Assembly: GCA_044352985.1 (NCBI GenBank) | Contig: JBILCU010000006.1 | Location: 161,078 to 225,077, forward strand | DNA: 64,000 nt | Direction: 5' to 3' | From: JADJDM01 sp044352985 | GTDB taxonomy: Bacteria; Bacteroidota; Bacteroidia; B-17B0; Aurantibacillaceae | Shown: piece after piece, positions 34,255 through 43,463 of the stretch | How the letters are laid out: every line of letters starts with the position of its first letter | Numbering within the stretch: the first letter of the stretch is position 1 | Notes under the pieces: generated by a model | Told to the model about the DNA's origin: nothing | What the model saw: the letters and a program-made list of their open reading frames with translations, nothing else | Databases searched by the model: none | Position numbers and translations under genes: made by a program

Positions 34255-35874
34255 ATGCGTTCAATATCCGTTAAAATAAATTTTCTTTTCTCATTTCTTT
34301 TTTTCTTTCAATCTTATTCTCAATTAGCGGATAAAAACACCAAGCAAAAAATTCCAGTATCACTAGGAAGCGGCGTAAATTCAACTACGGGGGAATTATC
34401 ACCGGTAATTTCAGCTGATGGCAAAACGGTTTATTTTGTACGCGATAGTCATGAAAAAAATTTAGCCAAACAAGATGTTTGGTTTTCAAGGCTTGACGAA
34501 AAAGGGAAATGGATGGAAGCTTCGCATCCTTTAGCACCAATTAATACAGGCATTAGTTCTTGTATATTTAATATCACACCGGATGGTAATCAACTATTGG
34601 TACGAGGCGCCTACAATAAAGGTGATTTTGAAAGTGCCGGCATATCAATCATTTCAAAAGACAAATACGGCGCATGGAAAAACCCTGAGAAAATGGATAT
34701 TCCAAATTATGCAGAATTAGCAGCAATGGGAAAATATAATGGGGCATTTTTATGTAATGATGGTAAAACAGTATTGATGTATTTTACTGATGATCTTAAT
34801 GAAGGAAAAGGAGACATTTATGTGAGTCACTTGAAAGAGGATGAAAAAAAATCCAAATCACGATTGACAAAAAAATTAGGCAAGCTAATTGGTTCGTCTA
34901 TTTCGCAAGGCAAATGGACAATGCCTGAAAAAATTGGAAACTTAAACACCATTAAAAACGATGAAATAGCCCCATTCATGGCAGCAGACGGTGTAACCCT
35001 TTATTTCAGTAGCGATAGAAAAGGTGGATTTGGAAGTAATGATATTTGGATGAGTAAACGACTGGACAGCACTTGGAAAAAATGGTCGGAGCCGGTTAAC
35101 CTTGGGCCGGAAATAAACTCCGAAGAGTGGGATTGTTATTACACCATGGATGCAAAAGGAGAAATGGCTTATTTGGTTTCATTTAATAATTCATTGGGTG
35201 CTTCTGATATTGTAAAAGTACAATTGGCAGAACCAAAAAGACCCGATCCTGTTGTGTTGATTTACGGTAAAGTGTTTGATGCTGAAACGGGAGATGTAAT
35301 TGGGTGTAGCATAAATTACGAAGATTTAGCTAAAGGCAAAAATGTTGGTTTTGCTCAATCCGATCCTTCAAACGGTGAATATAAAATCATTTTGCCTTAT
35401 GGTAAAAATTACGGCTTTATGGGAAGTGCAGCAAATTATTTGTCTGTCGCTGATCATATTGATTTAATTAAAGTTTCAGAGTATCAGGAAATAAATAGAG
35501 ATTTATTTATGGTGCCAGCAAAAATTGGTTCCACCATTCGATTGAACAATATTTTCTTTGATTTTGCTAAAGCAGATTTACGTTCGGAATCATTTCCTGA
35601 ATTAGACAGATTGGTGAACTGTTTAAATGAAAATCCAAAAATGGAAATTGAAATACGGGGGCATACGGATAATGTTGGAGGGCACGATGCTAATGTTAAT
35701 TTATCAAATGACCGAGCGGCTTCGGTCAGAGCTTATTTAATTAATAAAGGAATAAATGAATCTAGAGTTCGTTCGATTGGTTATGGCGAAACAAAGCCAC
35801 TTAAGAAAAATGACACAGATAAAAACAGACAGATTAACCGAAGAGTAGAGTTTGTGATTTTAAAAAATTCATAA
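34255..35874 (+). CDS. OmpA-family outer-membrane protein with PD40 and CRD domains (PorE-like)
   Basis: 539 residues. A signal peptide is followed by WD40-like PD40 repeats (LSPVISADGKTVYFVRD, IAPFMAADGVTLYFSSDRKGGFGSNDIWM), a carboxypeptidase-regulatory-like domain at ~345-400 (YGKVFDAETGDVIGCSI) and a C-terminal OmpA peptidoglycan-binding domain (IFFDFAKADLRSES, IEIRGHTDNVGG, NRRVEFVI). This resembles the T9SS protein PorE but lacks the N-terminal TPR part. It should sit at the outer membrane and bind peptidoglycan. Whether it is the T9SS component or a paralogue cannot be told. Confidence 0.85.
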   Translation: MRSISVKINFLFSFLFFFQSYSQLADKNTKQKIPVSLGSGVNSTTGELSPVISADGKTVYFVRDSHEKNLAKQDVWFSRLDEKGKWMEASHPLAPINTGISSCIFNITPDGNQLLVRGAYNKGDFESAGISIISKDKYGAWKNPEKMDIPNYAELAAMGKYNGAFLCNDGKTVLMYFTDDLNEGKGDIYVSHLKEDEKKSKSRLTKKLGKLIGSSISQGKWTMPEKIGNLNTIKNDEIAPFMAADGVTLYFSSDRKGGFGSNDIWMSKRLDSTWKKWSEPVNLGPEINSEEWDCYYTMDAKGEMAYLVSFNNSLGASDIVKVQLAEPKRPDPVVLIYGKVFDAETGDVIGCSINYEDLAKGKNVGFAQSDPSNGEYKIILPYGKNYGFMGSAANYLSVADHIDLIKVSEYQEINRDLFMVPAKIGSTIRLNNIFFDFAKADLRSESFPELDRLVNCLNENPKMEIEIRGHTDNVGGHDANVNLSNDRAASVRAYLINKGINESRVRSIGYGETKPLKKNDTDKNRQINRRVEFVILKNS

Positions 35875-35910
35875 GCTTAAAAACAATAGAGGTTTAATAG
35901 TTTATTATAC

Positions 35911-36486
35911 ATGAAAATAAAATTAAAATTATCAGTCAGTATCACTCAATTAAATCGAGCGTTGTATAAAGTACAAAACGAACTTTATATAAATGGGTTG
36001 TGGAATGAAGGTTCTCCCTTGACTGAAGTAGAGATAATCATAGATTCAATGCCGACCTTATTTAACCTTGGCATTTTTACACATGCTGTATCAAAATACA
36101 AACACTATATGGGTTATAAAGAAGGAATAATATATATCACCAAATTTTCTATAGGTTATCTTGAAAATTCTAAATATTCTTCAGTTAGAGATCTAGTTAG
36201 ACACGAATATGCTCATGCTTTTGCGGAAAAATATGATCATTTAATAAGAAAGAAGTTGTTTGAGATTACATTTGGTGATAGATATTATTCAGCCAAAATG
36301 AATAAAATGCCTGATGATGCATATTTTACCGAATATGCAAAAGAAAACTCAATGGAGGATTTTGCCGAAACTTTTATGTTGTATTTAAAATGGAAAGGGA
36401 AACTGCCAAAAAAATTTACAAATAAACAATTAATTAAAAAATGGAATTACGTAGAAAACGTACTAAAAACAGCAAGTCAATCCTGA
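35911..36486 (+). CDS. Putative zinc metallopeptidase
   Basis: 191-residue protein without a signal peptide. HEYAH at 98-102 is a zincin HExxH motif, and Glu153 in EDFAETFMLYLK fits the third zinc ligand of gluzincin-type enzymes. The family is not one I can name; the active-site layout resembles DUF-type zincins. Its last 46 nt overlap the start of the next gene, another HExxH protein, so the two are co-expressed. Confidence 0.65.
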   Translation: MKIKLKLSVSITQLNRALYKVQNELYINGLWNEGSPLTEVEIIIDSMPTLFNLGIFTHAVSKYKHYMGYKEGIIYITKFSIGYLENSKYSSVRDLVRHEYAHAFAEKYDHLIRKKLFEITFGDRYYSAKMNKMPDDAYFTEYAKENSMEDFAETFMLYLKWKGKLPKKFTNKQLIKKWNYVENVLKTASQS

Positions 36487-37118
36487 TTTTTATATTGATG
36501 CTTTTGTTTGGGTGCAATGAAAATGTTGAAATTAATAAAGCAATAAAAATTGAAAAGAAACAGGTAACTAAAAGTAAAATCACACAAGAGCAAAAATCCC
36601 CCGAATTATTTATTGATATACAACCTTACGAAGGAATTGATAAAGAATTATGTACATACATTTTAAACGAATTACATAAAGTTTATCCGCAAGTAGACTT
36701 GTTATCCGCAATCCAACTTCCAAAAAGCGCCTATTATAAACCAAGAAACCGTTTTAGTGCAGACACACTAGTTAAACTTCAAAAAAAATTAGCAAAACCA
36801 AACCATTTAATTTTAGGGTTAACACAAGAAGATATATGCACCAAAAGTAATGGAGTTTACGATTATGGTATATTGGGTTATGCTTATCAGTCAAGCAACA
36901 CCTGTGTGGTTTCTAGCAAACGTTTAAAAAACCCTAACCTGAAAGAGCAATTTTATAAAGTTGCCATACACGAACTTGGTCACACCCAAGGTTTGGATCA
37001 TTGTCCAGATAAAACATGCACAATGACAGATGCTGAAGGAAAAAACAATACTAATAATGAGAAAGGATTTTGTGTAAAGTGTAAATTTCATTTAATTAAA
37101 AAAGGATTTGTTTTGTAG
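36441..37118 (+). CDS. Archaemetzincin-like zinc protease lipoprotein
   Basis: 225 residues. A basic N-terminus (ELRRKRTKNSK), hydrophobic core and lipobox LLFGC predict a lipoprotein attached at Cys25. HELGHTQGLDH at 177-187, then Cys188, Cys193, Met195 (CTM) and a final CVKC at 211-214 reproduce the archaemetzincin (M54) signature HExxHxxGxxHC-x4-CxM-xn-CxxC; the Met-to-CxxC gap is 15 residues. Archaemetzincins are usually cytosolic, so a lipid-anchored form is notable. The start at 36441, inside the previous gene, is chosen because it alone gives a proper signal sequence. Confidence 0.82.
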   Translation: MELRRKRTKNSKSILIFILMLLFGCNENVEINKAIKIEKKQVTKSKITQEQKSPELFIDIQPYEGIDKELCTYILNELHKVYPQVDLLSAIQLPKSAYYKPRNRFSADTLVKLQKKLAKPNHLILGLTQEDICTKSNGVYDYGILGYAYQSSNTCVVSSKRLKNPNLKEQFYKVAIHELGHTQGLDHCPDKTCTMTDAEGKNNTNNEKGFCVKCKFHLIKKGFVL

Positions 37119-37153
37119 TTTTTATATAGTAAGAAATTTAACTAAAATTGAAA

Positions 37154-37187
37154 TAAAAAAGAAGGCTACCTCAATTAGGTAGCCTTC
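37154..37187 (-). terminator. Intrinsic terminator of recA
   Basis: Perfect 11-bp stem GAAGGCTACCT (37161-37171) / AGGTAGCCTTC (37177-37187) with a 5-nt loop. On the minus strand it is followed by a T-rich tract (A-rich 37151-37160 on the plus strand). It lies 62 nt past the recA stop and may also stop the convergent metallopeptidase transcript. Confidence 0.85.
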
Positions 37188-37249
37188 ATAACAATTCAAA
37201 AAACCGGTGGCTTAAAAATTTAATAAAGCCATTTTAAACGAAAAAGAAA

Positions 37250-38299
37250 TTATTCCACTTCAGCAACCACTAAACTGCCGTCAGCTAATTTTTCTTTTAT
37301 TCTTCCCTCAATTTCTCCCGCTAATTCAGGATTATCTAAAAAGATTTGTTTTACAGAATCTCTTCCTTGTCCTAATTTAGTTTCTTCATAACTAAACCAA
37401 GACCCGCTTTTTTTAATGATTCCGTGTTCTACACCTAAGTCGATGATTTCACCTACTTTGCTAATACCTTCTCCAAATAAAATGTCAAATTCGCATTGAC
37501 GGAAAGGAGGGGCAACTTTATTTTTAATTACTTTAACGCGCACACGATTACCATATATGTTCTCCCCATCTTTTAATTGTCCGATTCTTCTGATATCCAA
37601 ACGAACGGATGCGTAAAATTTAAGGGCGTTACCACCGGTTGTAGTTTCTGGGTTTCCGAACATAACACCAATTTTTTCTCGTAACTGATTAATGAAAATA
37701 ACACAGCAACCTGTTTTATTTATTGTTCCGGTTAACTTACGTAATGCCTGACTCATTAAACGTGCTTGCAAGCCCATTTTGCTTTCGCCCATTTCACCTT
37801 CAATTTCAGCTTTTGGAGTTAAAGCTGCAACTGAGTCAATTACGATTAAATCAACAGCGCCTGAACGGATTAAATTATCAGTAATTTCTAAAGCTTGTTC
37901 TCCGTTGTCAGGTTGTGAAATCAACAAATCCTGAGTATTAACACCTAATTTTTCTGCATAAAAACGATCGAAAGCATGTTCTGCATCAATGATTGCAGCA
38001 ATGCCGCCTTTGCGCTGAACATTTGCAATGGCATGTGTGGCCAATGTTGTTTTACCTGAAGATTCAGGCCCGTAAATTTCAACAATTCTTCCTTGCGGGT
38101 ATCCGCTAACGCCAAGTGCAATATCTAATCCTAATGAACCTGAACTGATTACTTCGGTAGCTTCAATGGCATTGTCACCCAACTTCATGATAGTTCCCTT
38201 TCCGTAGGTTTTCTCTAATTTATCTAAAGTTAATTGCAGTGCTTTTAATTTTTCTGCATTAACATTAGCTTTTGCGCTTTCTTCGTTTTTCTTTGCCAT
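37250..38299 (-). CDS. recA: Recombinase RecA
   Basis: 349-residue strand-exchange ATPase for homologous recombination and SOS signalling. Walker A GPESSGKTT at ~77-85, Walker B VDLIVIDSVAAL, the L2 loop region with GNALKFYASVRLDIRR, and NKVAPPFRQCEFDI. Length and sequence are ordinary. The start is 11 nt after the stop of the peroxiredoxin gene, so the two may share a transcript. Confidence 0.98.
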   Translation of the reverse strand: MAKKNEESAKANVNAEKLKALQLTLDKLEKTYGKGTIMKLGDNAIEATEVISSGSLGLDIALGVSGYPQGRIVEIYGPESSGKTTLATHAIANVQRKGGIAAIIDAEHAFDRFYAEKLGVNTQDLLISQPDNGEQALEITDNLIRSGAVDLIVIDSVAALTPKAEIEGEMGESKMGLQARLMSQALRKLTGTINKTGCCVIFINQLREKIGVMFGNPETTTGGNALKFYASVRLDIRRIGQLKDGENIYGNRVRVKVIKNKVAPPFRQCEFDILFGEGISKVGEIIDLGVEHGIIKKSGSWFSYEETKLGQGRDSVKQIFLDNPELAGEIEGRIKEKLADGSLVVAEVE

Positions 38300-38310
38300 G
38301 ATATATTAAT

Positions 38311-38895
38311 TTATAAGTTACGTATTTGTGTTGCGTGATCTTTTGTATCAACTGCTTTTATTACATGTTCAATTAAGCCTTTTTCATTAATCACAAAAGT
38401 GGTTCGGATTACTCCTTCAAAAATTCTTCCCATAAACATTTTTTTTCCAAACACATCGTATGCCTTCATCACTTTCTTATCCGTGTCTGCCAATAAATTA
38501 AATTCTAATTTAAATTTATCTGCAAATTTTTTGTGACTCTTAACATCGTCCGGACTTACACCCACAACTTCATAGCCCTCTTTTTTAAGAATGTTAAGGC
38601 TGCTTTGTAGGCTACACGCTTCGGCGGTACAACCTGGGGTATCATCTTTTGGGTAGAAATAAAGAATTATTTTTTTTCCAGAATAATCTTTTAATCCAAA
38701 TTCATTTCCAAGTTGATTTAACCCATTAAAATCAGGTGCTTTCATCCCTTCTTTTAACGAAGTGCTGTGCGCTTCAAACTTTGCTTTTTTAGGGGCTGCT
38801 TTTTTTGTTTCGGTTTTTTTCGCAGCAACTTTTTTAGGCGTTGCCTTTTTCACCTCTTTTTTAGGAGCTGCTTTCTTAACTATTTTCTTTGCCAT
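38311..38895 (-). CDS. bcp: Thiol peroxidase (Bcp/PrxQ) with histone H1-like N-terminal tail
   Basis: Peroxiredoxin that reduces peroxides with thioredoxin. From the ATG at 38895 (another in-frame ATG lies at 38907) the peroxidatic Cys89 is in TPGCTAEAC with resolving Cys94, the 1-Cys-plus-4 pattern of Bcp; FYPKDDTPG and TTFVINEKG are typical. The first ~40 residues are an added Lys/Ala/Pro-rich tail (KKAAPKKEVKKATPKK...) like bacterial histone H1 tails, which E. coli Bcp lacks. The tail could bring the enzyme to DNA; this is inference, though its position before recA is suggestive. Confidence 0.92.
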   Translation of the reverse strand: MAKKIVKKAAPKKEVKKATPKKVAAKKTETKKAAPKKAKFEAHSTSLKEGMKAPDFNGLNQLGNEFGLKDYSGKKIILYFYPKDDTPGCTAEACSLQSSLNILKKEGYEVVGVSPDDVKSHKKFADKFKLEFNLLADTDKKVMKAYDVFGKKMFMGRIFEGVIRTTFVINEKGLIEHVIKAVDTKDHATQIRNL

Positions 38896-39059
38896 AATTT
38901 CTATCATTAATTTGAATTGAAATTACGCAATAGTGTTTTTTAAATCCGAAACAATTTTACACATTCAATGAACACAGCACAAAGATATATAAAAAGATTA
39001 TAAAACAATCAAAAAGCTGATTAAAAATTAACTAAAAAATATAAGTTGTTGTTATTCAG

Positions 39060-39707
39060 TTATTTAATTTTATTTTTAGCAACATAATATTTACAAAATT
39101 CGGAAATTCCGCATTGATTACATTGTGGGTTTCGCGCTATACAGGTATAGCGTCCGTGTAAAATTAACCAGTGATGTGCTTTTGGAACTAATTCTTTAGG
39201 AATGTATTTCATCAATTGCATTTCAGTTTGTAAAGGTGTTTTTGCATTGCTTGATAAGCCAATGCGTGCAGATACTCTGAACACGTGCGTATCAACAGCC
39301 ATGGTGGGTTGATTATATATAACTGACGCAATTACATTGGCTGTTTTCCTGCCAACTCCCGGAAGTTTCACCAAATCATCAATTTTATCCGGTACAACTC
39401 CATTAAAATCATTTAATAACATGTTTGCTAGGCCAACTAAATGTTTTGCCTTGTTATTAGGGTATGAAATACTACGAATGTAATTAAAAACAGTGTCTGA
39501 ATTGCTTGCAGCTAAAGATTCAATGTTTGGAAAAGCTTCAAAAAGCTTTGGTGTTACCATATTCACTCGTTTATCGGTACACTGTGCGGATAAAACAACT
39601 GCAACAATTAATTCAAATGGATTAGAATAATGTAATTCTGTTTCAGCAACAGGTACGTGTTCCAAAAAATAATTCAGTACGTTACGGTAACGTTCTTTTT
39701 TAGTCAT
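39060..39707 (-). CDS. nth: Endonuclease III
   Basis: 215-residue base-excision glycosylase/AP lyase for oxidised pyrimidines. The helix-hairpin-helix LPGVGRKTANV holds catalytic Lys121, Asp139 lies in AVDTHVFR, and four cysteines in C-x6-C-x2-C-x5-C (CIARNPQCNQCGISEFC) bind the 4Fe-4S cluster. It lies in a DNA-maintenance neighbourhood with recA. The flavin reductase gene precedes it by 35 nt. Confidence 0.97.
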   Translation of the reverse strand: MTKKERYRNVLNYFLEHVPVAETELHYSNPFELIVAVVLSAQCTDKRVNMVTPKLFEAFPNIESLAASNSDTVFNYIRSISYPNNKAKHLVGLANMLLNDFNGVVPDKIDDLVKLPGVGRKTANVIASVIYNQPTMAVDTHVFRVSARIGLSSNAKTPLQTEMQLMKYIPKELVPKAHHWLILHGRYTCIARNPQCNQCGISEFCKYYVAKNKIK

Positions 39708-39742
39708 TGCACTTTATAATCTTATTATTTTAGGATCAGGCT

Positions 39743-40270
39743 TTAAAATTTTTCAAACATCTCTAAATAATTTTTTATCCCTTTTTTAGTTTCTTCATCC
39801 GATAAATTACGTTCCGAATTAACCATTTTTGAAATTGACGAAATCGGAAGTTTATTGTAAAAAACATTTACTTTTAAATAATGCATAATTAAGGTAAGAT
39901 GTTCAATGCCACGTAAATTACCTGCTCTGCCATCAGAAATGCCAATCAACCCTGCTTTTTTAAAATTCCAGATTTTGGGATGAATAGCATCAATCAAGGT
40001 TTTTAGTATGCCGGGAAAACTTCCGTTGTATTCGGGTGAAAGGATTAAAAATTTATTCGATTCGATAAAATACTCATTAACAAGTTGTTCAAATTCAGCA
40101 CTTCTTTTCCCAAACATTTCAGAAAAAGCAATCGACTCAGGTAAATCCATCAAGGATAAGAACTTAACTGAATGCCCTGTTTTGCTAAGTTCTTCAAAAC
40201 AAAAACGAGAAACGATTTCGGTGTTACTGTTAGGTCTATTTGTGCCAGAAATGATTGTTATTGTGTTCAT
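39743..40270 (-). CDS. NADPH-dependent FMN reductase family protein
   Basis: 175-residue flavodoxin-fold protein. ISGTNRPNSNTEIV binds the FMN phosphate and LSPEYNGSFPGILKTLIDAI is the family signature. Members reduce FMN, quinones, azo dyes or chromate with NADPH; the substrate here is unknown. Cytoplasmic, and 35 nt upstream of nth. Confidence 0.9.
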   Translation of the reverse strand: MNTITIISGTNRPNSNTEIVSRFCFEELSKTGHSVKFLSLMDLPESIAFSEMFGKRSAEFEQLVNEYFIESNKFLILSPEYNGSFPGILKTLIDAIHPKIWNFKKAGLIGISDGRAGNLRGIEHLTLIMHYLKVNVFYNKLPISSISKMVNSERNLSDEETKKGIKNYLEMFEKF

Positions 40271-40385
40271 TTTTATATACGAATTTTGTTAAAAATTACT
40301 GAAAACCTGCTTTTTTAGAACTGAATTTTAGCATTCTAAAAACGTAAATTTACTACTTTAAAATTATCTCAAATTTTTTATTTAT

Positions 40386-41066
40386 ATGAACATTACTTAT
40401 TACGGTCATTCGTGTTTCAGTGTTATTATCAACGGAAAACACTTGTTGTTTGATCCTTTTATAACTTATAACGAATTAGCTAAACATATTGATGCCTCTA
40501 CTGTTAGTGCAGATTATATTTTAATCAGTCATGGGCACGAGGATCATATTGCAGATGCAGTATCCATAGCAAAACGAACAGGTGCTAAAATTATTTGTAA
40601 CTGGGAAATCAGTGTTTGGCTTGGTAAACAAGGTGTTGAAAACATACACCCAATGAATATCGGCGGAAAAGTGAAATTGGAGTTCGGAAACGTAAAATGT
40701 GTTAACGCCATTCACTCAAGCAGTATGCCCGATGGATCTTACGGCGGAAACCCGATGGGTTTTGTAATTGAAAGTGATGAAGGTAACTTTTATTATGCCG
40801 GTGATACTGCTTTAACTTACGATATGAAATTAATTGGGGAATACCGTAAAATAGATTTTGCATTTTTACCTATTGGTGATAATTTCACCATGGGAGTAGA
40901 TAATGCCATTATCGCGTCTGAATTCATTAACTGCACCGATATTATCGGGATGCATTACGATACATTTGGATATATTAAAATAAATCAGGAAGAAGCCATT
41001 CATAAATTCAAAAATTCAGGTAAACAACTTACGCTGATGACAATTGGTGATAGCATTCAAAAATAA
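40386..41066 (+). CDS. Metallo-beta-lactamase-fold hydrolase (UPF0173/UlaG-like)
   Basis: 226 residues. NITYYGHSCFSV and the metal-binding HGHEDH motif, with YYAGDTALTYDM and GMHYDTF later, mark the UPF0173 metal-dependent hydrolase family. Related to UlaG lactonase, but the physiological reaction is unknown. It is 33 nt upstream of parA and may be transcribed with it. Confidence 0.92.
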   Translation: MNITYYGHSCFSVIINGKHLLFDPFITYNELAKHIDASTVSADYILISHGHEDHIADAVSIAKRTGAKIICNWEISVWLGKQGVENIHPMNIGGKVKLEFGNVKCVNAIHSSSMPDGSYGGNPMGFVIESDEGNFYYAGDTALTYDMKLIGEYRKIDFAFLPIGDNFTMGVDNAIIASEFINCTDIIGMHYDTFGYIKINQEEAIHKFKNSGKQLTLMTIGDSIQK

Positions 41067-41099
41067 AATCAACGAATCATCTTAAATTACTTTAATAAA

Positions 41100-41939
41100 A
41101 TGGGCAAAATAATTTCCATTGCAAATCAAAAAGGTGGAGTAGGAAAAACTACAACCGCCATCAACCTAGCTGCCAGTCTTGCAGTACTTGAATACAAAAC
41201 ACTTTTAATTGATGCCGATCCGCAAGCAAATTCTACATCAGGCGTTGGCTTTGATCCAAAAAATATAAAGACAAGTATTTATGAATGTATTGTGGATGAA
41301 GTAAATCCAAAAGATATTATTTTAACTACTGAAACACCGAATTTATATTTGCTGCCTGCACATATTGATTTAGTAGGAGCCGAAATTGAATTAGTAAAAT
41401 TACCAAATAGAGAATACATGATGAAAAATGCCTTGAGTAAAATCAAGGAGGAATTTGATTTCATCATTATTGATTGCAATCCATCTCTTGGGTTGATTAC
41501 AATTAATTCATTAACGGCATCCGATTCTGTAATCATTCCTGTACAATGTGAGTACTTTGCTTTAGAAGGAATGGGTAAATTACTGAACACAATTAAAATT
41601 GTTCAATCTAATCTAAATCCAAATTTAGATATTGAAGGAATTTTGTTAACCATGTATGATGTACGATTGAGACTAAGCAACCAGGTTGTTGAAGAAGTGA
41701 AAACACATTTTCAGCAAATGGTGTTCGATACTATCATTCAACGTAATACTAAATTAGGCGAAGCGCCAAGTTTTGGTAAAACAATTATTATGTATGATGC
41801 ATCCGGAAAAGGTTCGGTGAATTACTTAAACCTTGCGCGTGAAATTCTTCAAAAAAATGGGTTAACTAAAATCAGCAATGAAGAACGAATGATTGAAGTG
41901 GATGAAGAAGAAGAGCAAGAAGAAGGGTTTCAAGGTTAA
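41100..41939 (+). CDS. parA: Chromosome-partitioning ATPase ParA
   Basis: 279-residue ParA/Soj ATPase that moves ParB-bound origin regions. The deviant Walker A KGGVGKTTTAINLAASL near the N-terminus, LIDADPQANST and IIDCNPSLGLITINS are complete. An acidic tail (VDEEEEQEEGFQG) extends the C-terminus. parB follows after 31 nt. The parA-parB-DUF5683-dapB order is typical of Bacteroidota chromosomes, which points to chromosomal DNA for this part. Confidence 0.96.
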   Translation: MGKIISIANQKGGVGKTTTAINLAASLAVLEYKTLLIDADPQANSTSGVGFDPKNIKTSIYECIVDEVNPKDIILTTETPNLYLLPAHIDLVGAEIELVKLPNREYMMKNALSKIKEEFDFIIIDCNPSLGLITINSLTASDSVIIPVQCEYFALEGMGKLLNTIKIVQSNLNPNLDIEGILLTMYDVRLRLSNQVVEEVKTHFQQMVFDTIIQRNTKLGEAPSFGKTIIMYDASGKGSVNYLNLAREILQKNGLTKISNEERMIEVDEEEEQEEGFQG

Positions 41940-41970
41940 GATTGGTTGATAGAAAAGTGTGAAATAACAA

Positions 41971-42873
41971 ATGAGTACACAAAAAAATAAGTCAGCGTTA
42001 GGGAGAGGTTTGGGCGCCTTGTTGGAAAACGCAAAAACAGATATTACTACTAAAAGTGTAGAAAATGCTCCAGTTGTTGGTACTATAGCCATGATTCCGA
42101 TAAATCAAATTGAGGCTAACCCTTTTCAGCCACGAACAGATTTTGAAGAAATGGCACTGCAAGAGTTGGTTGATTCTATTAAAGAGCATGGCATTATTCA
42201 ACCTGTAACCGTTAGAAAATTAGGATTTGATAAATATCAATTAATCTCAGGTGAGCGTCGTTTTCGTTCGTCTCAAATAGTTGGATTAAAAGAAATTCCT
42301 GCTTATGTTCGTATTGCTAACGATCAGGCGATGCTGGAAATGGCATTAGTAGAGAACATTCAGCGCCAGGATTTAAATCCGATTGAAGTTGCATTAAGTT
42401 ATAAGCGGTTGATTGACGAGTGTGATTTAACTCAAGAACAATTAGCTGATAAAATTGCAAAGCAACGTTCAACAATAACGAATTTCTTAAGACTATTGAA
42501 GTTGCCAGTTGAAATTCAGTTAGGACTGAGAGATAAAACCATTTCAATGGGTCATGCTCGCGCATTGATTACCATAGAGGATAAAGATTTACAGCTTGCC
42601 TTATTTGCAAAAACCATTGAGGAAAATTTATCGGTACGTGATATTGAAGAACTTGCTAAATATGGTAAAGTACATACTAAGGTTAAAGCTAAACTCAAAA
42701 AACAAAAAGCGCCTTTATCATTAAGCGATAAAAAAATTCAAGAAAAACTAGAAGTTTTATTTAACAATAAAGTAGTTTTTAACCGAAATCAGTCAGGTGC
42801 AGGAAACGTAACACTAAAGTTCAGAAACGAAGAAGAACTTCAACACCTTTTGCAGTTTTTTGATATTCAATAA
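41971..42873 (+). CDS. parB: Chromosome-partitioning protein ParB
   Basis: 300-residue CTPase/DNA-binding protein that loads at parS and spreads. KSALGRGLGALLEN opens it, the CTP-binding GERRFRSSQ and ENIQRQDLNPIE motifs are present, the HTH is at ~150-175 (LTQEQLADKIAKQRSTITNFLRLL), and a C-terminal dimer domain follows. I did not find a parS site in the window by eye. Confidence 0.96.
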   Translation: MSTQKNKSALGRGLGALLENAKTDITTKSVENAPVVGTIAMIPINQIEANPFQPRTDFEEMALQELVDSIKEHGIIQPVTVRKLGFDKYQLISGERRFRSSQIVGLKEIPAYVRIANDQAMLEMALVENIQRQDLNPIEVALSYKRLIDECDLTQEQLADKIAKQRSTITNFLRLLKLPVEIQLGLRDKTISMGHARALITIEDKDLQLALFAKTIEENLSVRDIEELAKYGKVHTKVKAKLKKQKAPLSLSDKKIQEKLEVLFNNKVVFNRNQSGAGNVTLKFRNEEELQHLLQFFDIQ

Positions 42874-42881
42874 TTCGTGTA

Positions 42882-43463
42882 ATGAATAGATTGAATTTAT
42901 TAATTGGATTATTTTTTTTAGCGCTGAATATAACCGCTAAATCAGATAAAGCCCGATTGATGAATCAACTAGTTTTGAAAGATTCTTTAAAAGTAAAATC
43001 ACAAAAAAATTATCCGGCACGAGCTGCTTTGCTCTCAACTATTCTTCCAGGTTCAGGCCAGGTTTATAACAAACGAATCTGGAAGGTTCCATTTATTTAT
43101 GGTGCCTTTGCTGGTTGTGCTTATGTTTACCAAAGCAACAATTCGTTGTATAAAAAGTATAAAAATGCGCTTAGCACAAGGTATGATGACGATCCATTAA
43201 CAATTGATGATTATTCTAATTTTACGGATGAGAATTTAGTTTTGCTAAAAAATCAATATCGAAAAAGAAGAGATTTAGGCACAATTGGAATAGTAGCCAT
43301 TTATTTATTAAACATTATTGATGCTTCAGTTGATGCACATCTTCGTGAATTTGATGTTAAGATAAATGAAGATATCAGTATGAATATTTTCCCTTATACT
43401 CAATTTGCAATTAATAATGTACCTGCAAATTTTGGATTACAATTTAAATTAAATTTTAGATGA
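42882..43463 (+). CDS. DUF5683 protein
   Basis: 193 residues with a signal peptide and the family core RAALLSTILPGSGQVYNKRIWKVPFIYGAF followed by hydrophobic segments (GTIGIVAIYLLNIIDASVDAHL). The LPGSGQ segment is a typical membrane-associated motif. Role unknown. It starts 8 nt after parB and overlaps the dapB start by 4 nt, so it belongs to the same operon. Confidence 0.85.
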   Translation: MNRLNLLIGLFFLALNITAKSDKARLMNQLVLKDSLKVKSQKNYPARAALLSTILPGSGQVYNKRIWKVPFIYGAFAGCAYVYQSNNSLYKKYKNALSTRYDDDPLTIDDYSNFTDENLVLLKNQYRKRRDLGTIGIVAIYLLNIIDASVDAHLREFDVKINEDISMNIFPYTQFAINNVPANFGLQFKLNFR

